A stretch of DNA of 64,000 bases, taken from the NCBI GenBank assembly GCA_018350325.1, contig JAEVLN010000022.1, positions 637,105 through 701,104 on the forward strand, in the 5' to 3' direction. Every line of letters starts with the position of its first letter. Within the stretch, counting starts at the first letter, position 1. The notes beneath the pieces were generated by a model, which was not told where the DNA came from, did not search any database, and saw only the letters and a program-made list of their open reading frames with translations. This DNA comes from Globodera rostochiensis (taxonomy: Eukaryota > Nematoda > Chromadorea > Rhabditida > Heteroderidae). Both the position numbers and the translations under genes were made by a program. Below are positions 31,392 through 44,811 of this stretch, one piece after another.

Positions 31392-34300
31392 ATGCCTGAC
31401 AAAGACAAAACCGAATTGTACACTGATCTTACCGATGAAACTCATTGTGAGATTTTCTCTAAATTTTATTCAAGATGCCTGATTCCAGTTGATTTTTGCC
31501 GAATGGCGTGGCTTGAACGCAAGTTCTTGGGGCTGTGCGATCCTCTCACAATGTGCATTCCCGAGTCCGCTTTTGTAACTGTTGTGCTTCCTACAACCAA
31601 AAGCATGGACGTCGCCAGCGCTGTGTTTCGATTGTTTAGCAAGAACAACAATTCGTCAATCGGGTTAAGGGAATACGTGTACGGTTTGTCTCGTTTGTGT
31701 CGTGGGCCGGAACCAGAACGGATTAAATGTAAGCGACACGAAACGGAACAATTGTTGCGTGTTTAATCGCCTGTAATTCCTTTTAGTTGTTATGCAACTT
31801 TGGGACTCCGACATGGACGGATTGCTTTCTCGAAAAGATTTGACGGATTGTTTCAAATTTTTCGGTTTATCGATGGTGGTGAGCCCTTTTTCCGGCACAT
31901 ATCCAAATGACATTTTGTGCTGTTTAGGAGATTTTAAGCCATTCACCACTTCCAACAGTACCAGATGCTTTGCGTATTTATGAATTTGTTTGTTTGGCCA
32001 ACGCAAATCCAACAGTACGGGACGCGCTTTTATCATTCTCCAACAAAGTCTGTAAAGAATGGAAAATGCTGTAAGACGAGCAAATTTTTGTTAGATTTGG
32101 ATGGCGCTGACCAATGAAACAAAGCCAATGAAAACGAACAAAGGACAGGACAATAATGCAGGAAAAGAGCATGATCACGACAAAACCGATGCGGATGATG
32201 AGCAAAGTTCATCCTCCTCGTCGTCGTCATCCTCGTCATCTGACGAGGAAGAAGAGGGCGAAAATGGTCACAATTTGAAGAAGACAAGCGGGAAGAAGGA
32301 GAACACGGAAAACAGATCACAGCTTGGCGGAGTACAAAACATTGGCAACACATGTTACATGGGGGCGGCCATCCAAACATTGGCCAACGTGTCCGAACTC
32401 ACCGGTTTTCTGTTCAAACAGTGAGTGTTTTGTGCCGAAAAAAAACTGAAAATAACATGGACAGTATTGGATCTTTTTGCTTAGTGAACAACACTTTTTC
32501 CACTTGCCACTGGTGAGAAGGTACGTCCAAATGCTCCGTACTCTTCTGGTACAAAAGGAGACCGCGTCACCACTGGATTTGAAGGTGTTCATGGACATGA
32601 GGTGGAATTTGGGGGCAAATTTTCGTTTCCAGGAAGTCATCTCCGCAAAGAGCGCCCTTTTTGCGGAGAATGTACAACATGACAGTCAGGAATTCATGCA
32701 GTTTTTCTTGGACGCATTGAACGAATCTCTGAAGAACATCCAGATTGGAGAAGAGTTGGAGAATAAGAAAGCAACGGATGAAGAAGGGAGAGCTGACGAC
32801 GGAAATGTCCAGGAGGATGGAATGTGGCAAAATGCGAACAATGTAAAACGTTTTTGATTGGACCAAAATGTCAAAATATTTAATTCGTATTCAAGCATTG
32901 GAAGAAAGAAGCGCTTACTTCAAAGGAACGCAGCATTGTAAGCATTTCTGTAAAGATAAGCTGTCATTTTAAGCATTGCCTCCCTTTCACCCAATTTGAA
33001 GGTTTTGGATTTGTTTGCTGGACAGTTCCTCTCTAAATTGCATTGCCCAAATTGTGCGCACTCGTCCAACACCTTCGAGCTGTTCACAATGTTGCAGTTA
33101 CAGATTCCCATTCCTGAAAGCATTTGGGTCTTTTTCAAAGGCATGAATGTTGGGGAGTGACATCTTTTATCTGGGATTAATGAATAATCTTTCATTATGA
33201 AAGTTTAGCGTTTTCGCATTCCATTTTTATCATTTTCAGTGGTCAAAAGTGACAGCGACAGTGCAGTTGTTCGTCACGCCTTGCAAATTCCGCCAATTAC
33301 AGAACTTGTGCGTTTAAAGCAGCTCATTTGCGAACGAATTTGCATTGCGACTGACGAAGTTGAAATCCTCATTCAAAACAAACGCGACGGGAAATACAAT
33401 GTATAAAAAATAATTTTGGCTTTTCCACATAATCGGATTAGAAAATTTGTGCACTTGATCCCGTTAAGGCCGATTTTTCACGACTGTTTAATGCCAAAAA
33501 CGCCCACCGGGGCGGTGCCGACTGCACTTTGATGGGAATTCCGCTCTGCGACATTAACATTTGGTGCATTGAAACCAACAATTTGTCCGCCGATTGTAGT
33601 GACTGTCTTATGTATGCCATCAATGAGAAAACGGTTAATTTTCTGAGTGTTCATACGTTACTCATTGTGTTTTAGCGCACTTTGGATGATCCTTCGCTGT
33701 TGAATGCCGATCGGCAGACAGACGCCCGGCTGTTGAACGTCGACGACTGTGTCAAGGATTTCACCGGCGTGGAACAAATCGACGGTTCGCATTGCGACAA
33801 CTGCAAAAGTTCGGCGTCCAAATTGTCCAAACAATTGTCATTCACGCGACTGCCCGACATTCTTGTACAATAAAAACATTTATTTTATTTTTTTTTACTT
33901 AATTCAAATGCACTTTTACAGGTCGTTAGCTTCAAACGCTTCATTTTCGTCCCTTCTCTGAAGCGATTCGTCAAACAGAGTGCGCCCCTTTCGTTTCCAC
34001 TGGACAACTTTGACTTGCGCCCATATTTTGCGCCCGATGTTCCGGAACAATTCTTGAACAACTTCTCGCGTTATTTCTGTATCGGAATTGTGGTAGGTTG
34101 GGGACGTTGTTGGGCCTATTTGGTTCTGTTTTTCAATTCGTTTATAATACAGACTCACAGCGGTCAACTCAACTACGGCCATTACTGCTCCTATGTGCGG
34201 AATGTAACTTCCAAGCGATGGTTTTTCTGCAACGACGACAAAATTGAAGTAAAAAAACACGCACCAAATTTTGTGTGTCTTATTTAAAATTCTTATTATG

Positions 34301-34438
34301 TAGCTGATCAAAAGTGGTTGCGTGCCGACCCCAAAAGATGCTTACATTCTGTTCTACCAGCGAGCGACCGATACGCCAAGTGCCCCCGCAGTGCGACGGG
34401 AGGACGCGACCCGCAAGGATAATAATGTCGTATGCTGA
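31392..34438 (+). CDS. EF-hand ubiquitin carboxyl-terminal hydrolase (USP32/CYK-3-like)
   Basis: Cysteine protease removing ubiquitin. The start at 31392 (MPDKDKTELYTDL) was chosen because a consensus acceptor precedes it. An N-terminal EF-hand region contains LWDSDMDGLLSRKDLTDCFK. An acidic Ser-run follows (about 32210-32265, poly-Ser then DEEEEGE). The USP core has the Cys box GGVQNIGNTCYMGAAIQTLA, the QHDSQEFMQFFLDALNE motif, two zinc-ribbon CxxC pairs (LHCPNC, HCDNCKS), the His box LNYGHYCSYVRN, WFFCNDDKI and AYILFYQR. The stop is at 34438. At least ten exons; the intron 33141-33239 is GC-AG. The order EF-hand then USP is typical of USP32 and C. elegans CYK-3. The protein is shorter than human USP32, with no DUSP domain seen. 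USP class is certain; orthology is inferred. Confidence 0.85.
33141..33239 (+). other. GC-AG intron in the USP gene
   Basis: The exon ends TTTTTCAAAG, and the intron begins GCATGAATG and ends TTTTCAG. Joining gives IWVFFKVVKSDSDS in frame, whereas read-through hits a stop after NVGE. No GT donor in the vicinity keeps the frame. Confidence 0.75.
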
Positions 34439-34948
34439 AAGCAATACACGACGACAACCAACGACGGGTGGCAGAACAAATCCCCCCAATACACTCTCTC
34501 TCCCTCTTCCCCAGTCACAATTAATTATTATTTATTGCTTTTGTATTGTATTCACCCCATACATATCGCTCACTTCATGTTCGGGTCAAATTTAACCATG
34601 TGCCATGGTGAAATGTGCATGTCATATTTCGATACAGTTACGTGTACTTCGTTTTTGCCACTTTTCTTATCCCAGCAAATGCAAACTCATTGTTTGTCGT
34701 TCATTCCCATGTAAATTTTGCCTTGCAGCTCACATTCGTCTTAATATATCAATGTGATAACTCAAGAAACATTGTTGGTAATATTGTTATGATTTTTAAT
34801 CATAATAAATAGGAAACAATCATTATGGCAAATGGGCACCTTTTTGCGGGTTGCCCTCTTGTCGGTTTTGGTCAGTAAAATTCATAATGTAAAAATCAGG
34901 GAGGGGGCAACCCTTTGGCTTTGGGATACGGTGAAAGGCGAGGAAGCT
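34439..34948. other. Convergent 3' region, no gene seen
   Basis: This lies between the USP stop and the homeobox stop on opposite strands. It is AT-rich, with AATAAA-like signals around 34803-34810. Only short chance frames. Confidence 0.6.
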
Positions 34949-37616
34949 TCAAAAGTTTATCGTCGATGTTTGGAAACGCCTTTCGTGCCGTCGTTCTTTT
35001 GCCCTCCTGAAACCAATTTGAATAGAATTGAGCTTGTGCAACTTTGAGGGAATGGATCCGAGATTGGACGGGATTTATTTACGGGAAACAAAAGCCCCGA
35101 AAATTTCCCGACGTAAACATTGGTTAACCGGGACTCCCAAAACAATGCAAATCTGTCGATCTCTCTAGTAAAAAGGCAGACAGTAGAGAATTTTCGTCAT
35201 AATACAATAATCATTTTCCCGCTCGGTGGACGGGGGGGGGCAGGGGAAAGAAAGGTCGGTCAAGAGGGGAGGTAGGAGTGAGGGATTTGCCAAATATACG
35301 AGGGAATGGCCCGTCACCAAATGTTTTTTCAACGGCAAAGGTGGGCATGGGAAGGATTTGGGGCGATTAATCAAATGCGGTAGGGACTGAGTGGGGAGGG
35401 GTGGACGAGAATGAATGAATGGCACGGCACACACAAAGGGACACACCGCCGTCGCCGCCCTCACCCAACCACCGCCTAAGCCAAAAAAGCCTCCTTCTCG
35501 TCCTCACCAGTCAAGCAGATCTAATCTGAGCCCACGCAATACCACCATTCTTCCCCCGTTTTTGCAAATTTGCCCTCGGGGACATTCCCCACTCTCCCAC
35601 TGAAGAAATGCCAAAAAGGAAAATTAATCCCACTAATTCCCTCGAACTGACCTGTTCTGAAACCAGATCTTGATTTGTCTGAGATGGTTAAAGATGTTTA
35701 TAGAAAAATCGTAAACAGTTCGTCAAATGCCGACCGATGCTAAGAAAAAAGAAAGCCCGCCCGACCTTCGTTAAGGGATGAGAACAATTCCATTGTTTAA
35801 TTTTTGAATCCGAATATTAGCTGCTATACCATGCAGGAATTCGAGGGGTCCGCTGTCTTCGTTCCATTTTCGGTTGGCATTCGGTTGGAACGTATACCTT
35901 TCGTTCGGGATTTGCTCGAATCCACAAACTTCTCTTACCCCCCCCCTCCCATGCCATGCCCACCTCTCCGTCAAACGAAGCCGTGCCGAAAGTGCCGCTT
36001 TCCGCTCGCTGGAGATGAACTTTTGTGTGGTGAATTCGCGCTCCAACTCCAGCCTTTGGCATTCACTGTACACCACACGATAAGTGTCTTTGGTCCGAAC
36101 ACGAACGTCTGAAAAGGAGGCGAATCGGTCAAACTGTCTCTGCCATTGGTTCAAAATGCCTAACTAAAATCTCCCATTGTTATGCCACCTACAACACGCA
36201 CGTACTGTTTGTGCCAGGCCCCACCGCATGCCGTGGCTGCGGGCACAGTCCTGGAAAAGTGCCACTCTCCGCCCGACGAATTGCTGCTGCTGCTGTTGCT
36301 GTTACTGCTTGTCCACTCAGCCCCCTCCTCTCCTCCTCAGAGTCTCTCCACCGGCTAACATGGACAGCGGCGGTACCGCCATGCTCCAATTCGGAGGAAG
36401 TTGACGAAGATGAGGTTGATGAGTTGTTGGGCACAACGGCAGCGCCCAAATGTTGAAGAAATGGGCGACATTGGGGGTGATAGTAGCCGTAGAACTCGTT
36501 GGGCATATGTGGAAAAAAAACGGCAGAAGATGGGGCACAATTGGAGGGGTTGAAGCAGGTCGAATAGGTAGAGGAGGAGGAACAGGAGGTATCGACGACA
36601 CATGGTGAATGTTGGACAAAATTGGGGTGGTGGTACATCTGGAACGGGTCGAACTCGTTGGAAACTATAATCGGGTCTAATCCTTCATCTTAATTAAGCA
36701 CATGCCCTTCTCCTACCGATCCGCCGGACGCATTGTTTTGCTGCTGCTGTTGCTGCATCATCGCTGCTGTGGTGAAGAAAGTGGCGGACGACTCCAGCTG
36801 AGCAGCAATGGTGTTATTGGGACGGATTGGCGCAAGACTTGGCGGCGCTCCGGATGTTGATGTTGAGGCACTTACCGGGTACGGCACCACTGGTTGGGGC
36901 AGTTCAGATGCACGGTATGAAGATGAAGGGTGGGACGATGGTTGTACAACAGCGGTTGGGCCGAATGGAAGGAAGGCATTGATGCCGCTGCTTGTGCTGC
37001 AATGGGAAGGGGCGGCCAACCGATCGGATGAGGGCGGAAGGAACTGTGCACAGTGAGGAGCGTCCAGCTTAGCCGACGAGTTGGGCCCGTACACGGAGGC
37101 CGCCAACTGCTGGGCCATCGCATGTGCCATCTGAGCGGCCGCCGAATGGGCGGACCGTTGACACTTACAAATTAGCGAATAGAAAGGAACACAGCAGGGA
37201 TGTAACCGAAGGCCAAAAAAATATCCGAAACTTCGGCTCCCAAAAAATGCCCGGAAACCGGAATTTCGAACACAAAAATGTCCGGAATCTGGTTACATCC
37301 CTAGTATACAGCTCGTTTCCTCTTTTCAAGTCTCATTTGAACGGTTTCTAATGCTCACCAAATTCTGTTCAATTGCTGTATGATGTTCTGGTGGTGCTGC
37401 TGAACGTTCTGCCAACGGAAATGTGCCATTGTTGCAAATTTGCGGTCCACCAAAAGCAACAGAAAGTTGTTGTTCATCTTTAGGCGTTTTGGCGGGGAAT
37501 TGGCATTGGAACGGCGGAATGGACGAGTTGGAATTGGGGGAGGGTGGGTGGAAGAGCGGGATAATGTTGTTGTCATTACAGCTATTAGTACTATCGGAAT
37601 TGGCATTTTTGAGCAT
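34949..37616 (-). CDS. pal-1: Caudal-type homeodomain transcription factor (PAL-1/CDX)
   Basis: DNA-binding regulator of posterior patterning. Seven exons join with consistent phases: 37616-37359, 37130-36717, 36638-36352, 36298-36189, 36108-35964, 35678-35652 and 35006-34949, giving about 432 residues. The N-terminal half is Ser/Asn/Gln/Pro-rich. The homeodomain starts DVRVRTKDTYRVVYSECQRL and continues ELEREFTTQKFISSERKAAL and SARLRLTER. The recognition helix QIKIWFQNR is split onto a 27-base exon, and RAKERRHERR lies on the last exon more than 600 bases away. KDxYRVVY, QRLELEREF and QNRRAKERR are diagnostic of the Caudal class. Intron 1 contains a CAGGG-type element. A further 5' exon cannot be excluded. 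The long repeat-rich upstream DNA is expected for a developmental gene. Confidence 0.88.
37195..37303. mobile_element. Small CAGGG-ended MITE in homeobox intron 1
   Basis: Termini CAGGGATGTAACC / GGTTACATCCCTA are inverted. Flanks GAACACAG and GTATACAG agree at 6 of 8 positions. The interior repeats CCGGAA and CCGAA words. A 109-base non-autonomous hAT-like element. Confidence 0.7.
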
Positions 37617-39559
37617 TTTTTGGGGGATAAAGAATTGGAGTGAAATCAGCGGAATGTGAGGACGGATGAAGGGGATAAGGGGGGGGGGGAAGTGACGGTT
37701 TGGTGGGGGGGGAGGATGAGGGAAAATGGGCGGGGGCGACGAATACAGTACCCGGAACCCCCCGGGGGAAGGAAATGCCGCTGGGAAGAGAAAATCGCTT
37801 CCTCATCCCATCCCCCGCATATTTGAAAGACCCCCACGCCTTCACAAAGCTGGCGGTAGGACACAAATTTTTGACAATTATTCAAATGAAGTAAAGGAGC
37901 AAAACAAATCAAAAAGGTACAAGTGATTGAAAGTTATCATTCGCTTCATTAACAGTTCAGCTAAATTGCTTTGAGATGAAAATAGGACAAAATGTGCACA
38001 AAAACACCCTCCCCCTACCCGACGGTTGCAAAATGTTTATTTCGGCGGCTCCTTTAACCGGATTCGTCGATCACTCCCCATTCACCCCGTCACCAAACAA
38101 TGTTACTCAACATCCTCACCTGCTGGCCTGGGTCGACACGCCTAACCCAATTTAGCCCTTCTCCAACCCATTTTTGGACTGTAACCCTCCGCCTATCAAT
38201 GCCATATGTCGTAAAATTGTCAAAAATGCGCAAATTGGGGGAGACAGTGCCGGAGGCAATTCTCCCAAAGGACCGCCCCGAACATATACAAATTTGAACA
38301 GTTTGTGGGAGTGAACAGACGCCTCCGTAGTTGGGGGGGGGGGGGTTGGGGATCGGTGACGTGCCGATGGACGTGACGGAAAAAGGGGGGGGGGAGGGGA
38401 AGGGATGATGGAAAAGAACGGAAATGGGAGGGGGCGACAGCGATTGGCGATTTAAAATTGAAAAATCTTTTCTCAACTTCAATTTGCCCCCCCCCCCCTC
38501 CCTCCCTCCCCCATATGCGTGGAAGTGCCTTCCCCCGGCACTTTGGACTTTCCCCCAAAGAAAATTGTCTCCGACGGTTCCCACCTTTTATTGGTGCCAA
38601 ATTTTATTTGTTTATTGCCCCCCCCCGACTTCGTCCGTCACTTTTCCATTCCCGTCCCCCCCCCCCCCCCCCCCCTCCCCCTCCCATTGTTCCCGTCACC
38701 GAAAATATAAAATGGCGGCACTTTGAACCCTAAAAGGCGCGCAACAAAGGGGAAAAAAGCGAGCAGGGCACTAATCCCCCCCCGGCAATGTGTGAAGGAA
38801 ATGCCTTCGTCCTCCCGACGAGGCGACCAATCCCGTCCCATCCATCCACAGTGGGACGGACGGATGACCACCACCCATCCCAAACAGCACATTCATTATT
38901 TCTATCCGGAAGTTTACGATGGGAACCATATCCCCCCCCCCCCCCTCCACAGTGTCTGTCCACCCCTCCCGCCCATTCGAACTCCGAACCACCACAAATC
39001 ATTCCCTAAAAGCAGGAAAGCACACAATAATAATGCATTTTGGCATATCGGACGGTTGAAATATAATATGTAATCATACCGAAATCAATTTAATAAAAAA
39101 ATAAGCCCGGGCATATTTTTAGAAGTAACTCAACCAAAATTTTACGTCAAAGTTAATAAAATTTATACTATCAATAGGCAAAATAATTGCATAAATAATA
39201 TAAATATTATATAGTATTAATAATGAGCAACAGAGAAGGGGACGGATTGAATTTAGGTAACTCAACGGGATAGAATAACTGGCAATAAAAACGAAACACT
39301 GAACCGAGACTAGCAACCGGACATAGAAAATCCCCTAAAAACAATTTGGAAATTTGATGGTGAACTAACTATAAAGGTTGGCGGTGGTTCCTCAGAATTC
39401 GGATGTCCAAACTAGAGATCGGACCAATCAAAATCTCGATCGACTAATTTTTACCGAGATTTTTTCGAGATTTGTCAGTGATCTCGTTTTTTGAGATTCT
39501 CGATCGGTCCTGAACGCGTCCAAACCAACAATGACCGCCAACGCGCCCCTCGCCCGCCC
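37617..39559. other. Low-complexity upstream region of the homeobox gene
   Basis: No exon could be supported. The stretch has many G-runs (37680, 38334, 38385) and C-runs (38487, 38618, 38657, 38934), then an AT-rich segment at 39050-39330. Open frames on both strands here are Pro/Gly-rich by-products of the homopolymers. It may contain regulatory DNA or a missed 5' exon of the homeobox gene, and holds a hAT-like element at 39413. Confidence 0.55.
39413..39517. mobile_element. Degraded hAT-like MITE of the TAGAGATCGG family
   Basis: Starts TAGAGATCGGACC like 24497 and is flanked by a perfect 8-base duplication GTCCAAAC (39405-39412, 39518-39525). The right terminus has diverged (GGTCCTGAACGC). 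The interior has CTCGATC and CGAGATTT words. Confidence 0.8.
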
Positions 39560-41096
<1,537 letters not shown>

Positions 41097-41276
41097 TTAT
41101 ACAATTACGAAATTAATGCCACGATAGAATGCCATTAAGTAACGAAAATAATTAAACTCTTTTTGCACCAAATGCACGGGTTCAAAATCAAAATATTTTG
41201 AATTTAAACGTTAGCAAATTCAGATTCCAACCAAATCGAGCAGTACTATCATATATTAATATATCATCATCATTGG

Positions 41277-43245
41277 TCAATAGCGCACTTTGCTCTCCGT
41301 CTTGCTTCGGTTGTCCCATATTTTGCTGATCTTCTCCATCTCTCTGTCCAGCTTGCGCTCCTTGGCCGCCACCGTGCTCTTCCTCGTCTTTCGACCACCG
41401 CTGGTCTTCACCCCGAACTGATAAGCCGCCTTCGGGTTCGCCTCCCGTGCACTCTGGTACCGCTCGTAGTCGTCTTGCGTTTCGAAGTCCCACCGTTTGA
41501 CCGGACCTTTCCGATTTCCCTGGACAAGAAAAATTGGAGCCTTCTCAATGACTTTAGTTGGGGCATCATACCATGTCCATTTGAGTGTAATCCGCCTCAT
41601 CATCGCTTTCACCACCCGCGTCGAGCATCCCAAGGCCACCTGAACAGTCCGAATTTGATGGATTTCCTCTGAGGAGTCCAAACAAACCCGGATAGAGCTC
41701 AGCATATGCGTCCTCCTGTTCCATGCGACGCTTTTTGATCTTCTCCAAATGTTCCTCGGTAGAATTTGCGTTGGCGCCCGAGGGTTCGTCCTTTTCTCGT
41801 TGTTGCTCTCTCTTCCTTTCCCGTTCCTTTCCTTCACGGTGTCGCTCTTTATCATCTCGGTTCCTTGAAATTCAAACTTTTGCAATCAAAACTAGGTATT
41901 TCAGTTTGGTAGGGCTCCGAAAATCGTGACATGCCAATGGTTCAGAACTCAGACCTCTCCTTGCCGTCCGAGTCGAAGTAGGACGTTGTGCGCTTTTGGG
42001 CCTCCTTCCGCGCCTCGTCCCGCCCCCGTTTCTCTCGCCTTTCCTTCACCGGGTCGTATTCGTCCAGCCCCTCGAAAATTTCAGTCGCTTCTTTAACCAA
42101 TTCGTTGGCATCCGCAGCCTTTCTTCGTTTTTTAACATCAGTCCGAAGATAAGCGAGCACTTGAGTAAGTTTCTGGAAAATGCTACCATCAAAACCAGCA
42201 AGCAAAAGCCATCCCTCTTTTTTTGGATTTCGGAAAGTAAAGATTTTCGATTGATCATCCCCACTTCTCGACCACTTTCCATCCTAAAAGTCAACCAACA
42301 TTAATCAACAGGTTGTCAGCATTTATGTTTTCGCTGGACTGGTCGAGCGGGCAGTCGACGACCGACCGAAGCAAAGTGCTGGGAACGTCGGCTTCCTCGT
42401 CCTCCAACTCGACCACATAAGCCATTCGTCCCCGCACAAAAAGGTCATTCCTTTGCGGAGCCTTACTTTCAAACAACACCTTGCAAATGTTGGCAGCCAA
42501 TTTGGTGTTTGCCGCTTTGCTGCCTTCGGACAATGCCAAATTCGCCTTCGATTCCTACAAAACTTTGTGTTCATTTTTTGAATCAGAATTGGTCAGGTTA
42601 GAAAAGCATTGACAAAAAATTTGGCACATTTCTTACATCGTTGTCGTCTTTGTCCACCACCTCATGCTCCAGTATCTCCGTCCTCACTTTGTTCAGTAGG
42701 GAAAAGTCCAAGCCCTTCACCAAATGCGTGTGCTCCATGTCTCCGCCCAAATATTTCGATTTCTAAATAAACTTAGAATATACATTGAATAACCGTCAAA
42801 ATCGAGCAGTCTCTTCAACCTGGATCTCATTTCGTCGAGCTTCTTCCAGTGAACTGTTGGCAAAAAGATTTCCGGGCACTGCTTTGTAAGCACCGGCGAG
42901 ACGCTGTCTTATCTCCTCGTCCGTTGAACCTACGCCCTTCCGGCGTTCCGCTGCTCGGTCTCGATAATTTTTCATTATTTCGGTTAGCCGAGCCTGCGAT
43001 TCGTCGAAAAGGTCGTCTTCTTCCTTGGTTTCCGTCTTTTCGCGATGAAAAGTGTTGAAATTCCGTTTTTTCTTCTGTTTTTTGTCAGCCGCATTTCCAC
43101 CGGTTGCAGCGGCTGAAGAAGCGACTTGACGATGCGTGAAGGTTGTCGTAGATGAAGATGAACTGGTTGTAAGCCGACCATTTGAATGTGAAGTGCGGCC
43201 AGTAGTTGGAATTGCCAAAAGTTTACGAAAATCGCTGTTGTTCAT
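41277..43245 (-). CDS. smu-2: RED/IK splicing factor (SMU-2)
   Basis: A spliceosome B-complex protein that works with SMU-1 in alternative splicing. The start at 43245 (MNNSDFRKLLAIPTTGRTSH) gives the RED-typical opening. FNTFHREKTETKEEDDLFDE, TDEEIRQRLAGAYKAVPGN, and the family hallmark KYLGGDMEHTHLVKGLDFSL (about 42765-42690) follow. Next come NEADxx-like LFVRGRMAYVVELEDEEADV, LTQVLAYLRTDVKKRR, the basic/acidic repeat region KERREKRGRDEARKEAQKR, and the C-terminal signature RWDFETQDDYERYQSAREAN, PKAAYQFGVKTSGGRKTRK. The stop is at 41277. About six exons. It starts 398 bases from the divergent ARPC4 start, so the two probably share a promoter region. Confidence 0.9.
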
Positions 43246-43642
43246 ATTTTGTTACCTTCAAATTCTAAAAATATATAGAGTTAATTAATCGCGAATTTTA
43301 AAAATTATTTTTAACATTTTGCATTCAAACTATCTCCACGACACGTTGTTGGACACTCGAGTCTCGCAGCTTGGCTAAAAGTAGACTAGAGCGGGCGGGA
43401 TTTTAAGGACAACTCGGGATCGTTAAAAGAGGAAGCTAAAAAATTAACCAAATCCCGCAAAAAACGGGACAAATTGACTAAAACAATGATTTGTAAATTA
43501 AAAAAACCAAATCGAGGCTCAACCCTATTTTAAGCAATCATTTACATATGCGAACTCTCATTATTGATTTAGGGTTTTTAATTGAAATCCATCCGTCTCA
43601 TCAATACATTAAAATATTTTTGTCGTCAAAATTTGTGTAGAA
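43246..43642. promoter_or_regulatory. Shared upstream region of smu-2 and arx-6
   Basis: A 397-base divergent intergenic region. It contains a degraded hairpin repeat (about 43382-43527) ending CTCAACCCTA like the repeat at 17167-17307. A TTTGTGTAG acceptor (43632-43640) lies two bases before the arx-6 start codon and is a plausible spliced-leader site. No TATA-like element stands out. Confidence 0.5.
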
Positions 43643-44377
43643 ATGGTAAGTCTACAAATAATAAAAAAAAGAAAAACTCTAAACATCAGAGCACCACATT
43701 ACAACCTTATCTTGATGCTGTTCGACGGTCTCTGGAGGCCGCACTTTGTCTCCAACAGTTTGGTTCGCAGGTCGTCGAACGGCACAATAAACCAGAGGCA
43801 TGTCCTGCAATAACATTTCATGATAACCCATTTCAAATCGTTCGCAGATCGAAGTTCGCACCAGCAAAGAGCTTCTGATGACACCGGTGATGGTGTGCCG
43901 TAACAAACAGGAGGCAGTTTTGATTGAGCCGTCCATAAATTCGGTCCGGATGAGCATCAGGGTCAAACAGGCGGACGAGATTGAGAAGATTCTGTGCAAC
44001 AAATTCACAAAGGTGGGACCGTTGTGATTGCTTGATCCCCATTTTGCATATATTTTCAGTTCATGTGTCAACGTGCCGACAATTTTATTATTTTGAGACG
44101 GCAGCCCATGCCTGGCTTTGACATCAGTTTTCTTATCACAGCGACACACACACAAATCATGTACAAGCACAAACTGATCGACTTTCTCATTCATTTTATG
44201 CAAGAAATTGACAAGGTATGTATGCACTTTCATCGTTTAAAAGCGGAACACTAAACCGGGAAATTGCGAGTGATCTGCAATTTATTACACAATGTTCAGG
44301 AAGTAAGCGAGATGAAACTTGCACTGAACGCGAGGGCGCGTACGTCAGCCGAGGAATTTCTCAAGCGGTTCAACTGA
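43643..44377 (+). CDS. arx-6: Arp2/3 complex subunit 4 (ARPC4, p20)
   Basis: Structural core subunit of the Arp2/3 actin nucleator. Five exons: 43643-43645 (ATG only), 43690-43797, 43848-44012, 44060-44215 and 44300-44377, giving 169 residues against 168 in human. The sequence follows the family closely: [31 protein letters not shown], then [68 protein letters not shown] and [20 protein letters not shown]. The first exon contains only the start codon. Intron 2 is GC-AG and lies between KPE and IEVR, fixed by the conserved protein. Neighbour emc-7 follows on the same strand 434 bases away. Confidence 0.96.
43798..43847 (+). other. GC-AG intron in arx-6
   Basis: The exon ends CCAGAG, and the 50-base intron starts GCATGTCCTG and ends TTCGCAG. 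Splicing restores the invariant VERHNKPE-(I/V)EVR junction. No GT donor could give it. Confidence 0.9.
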
Positions 44378-44523
44378 TCTGTTCAACCACATAATTTATG
44401 AGTGATATTGTTTGTCGTTTGTCATGGCTGTGCAACAATTTTCATTACACGATTGCCTTTACGGAACGGGGCACGGCTGCGACATGCCAAAAGGATGTCC
44501 TGTATTCAGTTTTCTGCAAATTT

Positions 44524-44629
44524 TGGTACTTTCCGATTATGGTATGGGACTCCAGACAATAGAAGTGCTTTTCCTAATGGTGTTATAATAACTATTCATC
44601 GTCAGGAGTCCCATATCCAAAAGTACCAG
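44524..44629. mobile_element. Short palindromic element with GGTACTTT ends
   Basis: Left arm TGGTACTTTCCGATTATGG and right arm CCATATCCAAAAGTACCA, with GGGACTCC / GGAGTCCC inside, form an imperfect hairpin of 106 bases. The ends resemble those of the foldback element at 19944 (GGTACTTTTCCGG). No clear target duplication. It lies between arx-6 and emc-7. Confidence 0.5.
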
Positions 44630-44811
44630 ATTTTTATTCCTCAATCCATGTTTATTGGCCTAAACGCTTTATTAATTAATTTAATCGATAAAACAATCAG
44701 TTCAAAATGTCAAGAATCACATACATATTGCGTTTTTCTCGGATACTTTAATTTTTCTGATTAAAGCCTTTACTGTCAAAGGGCCCTTTTCCCAGGATAT
44801 AGTGCATAATT

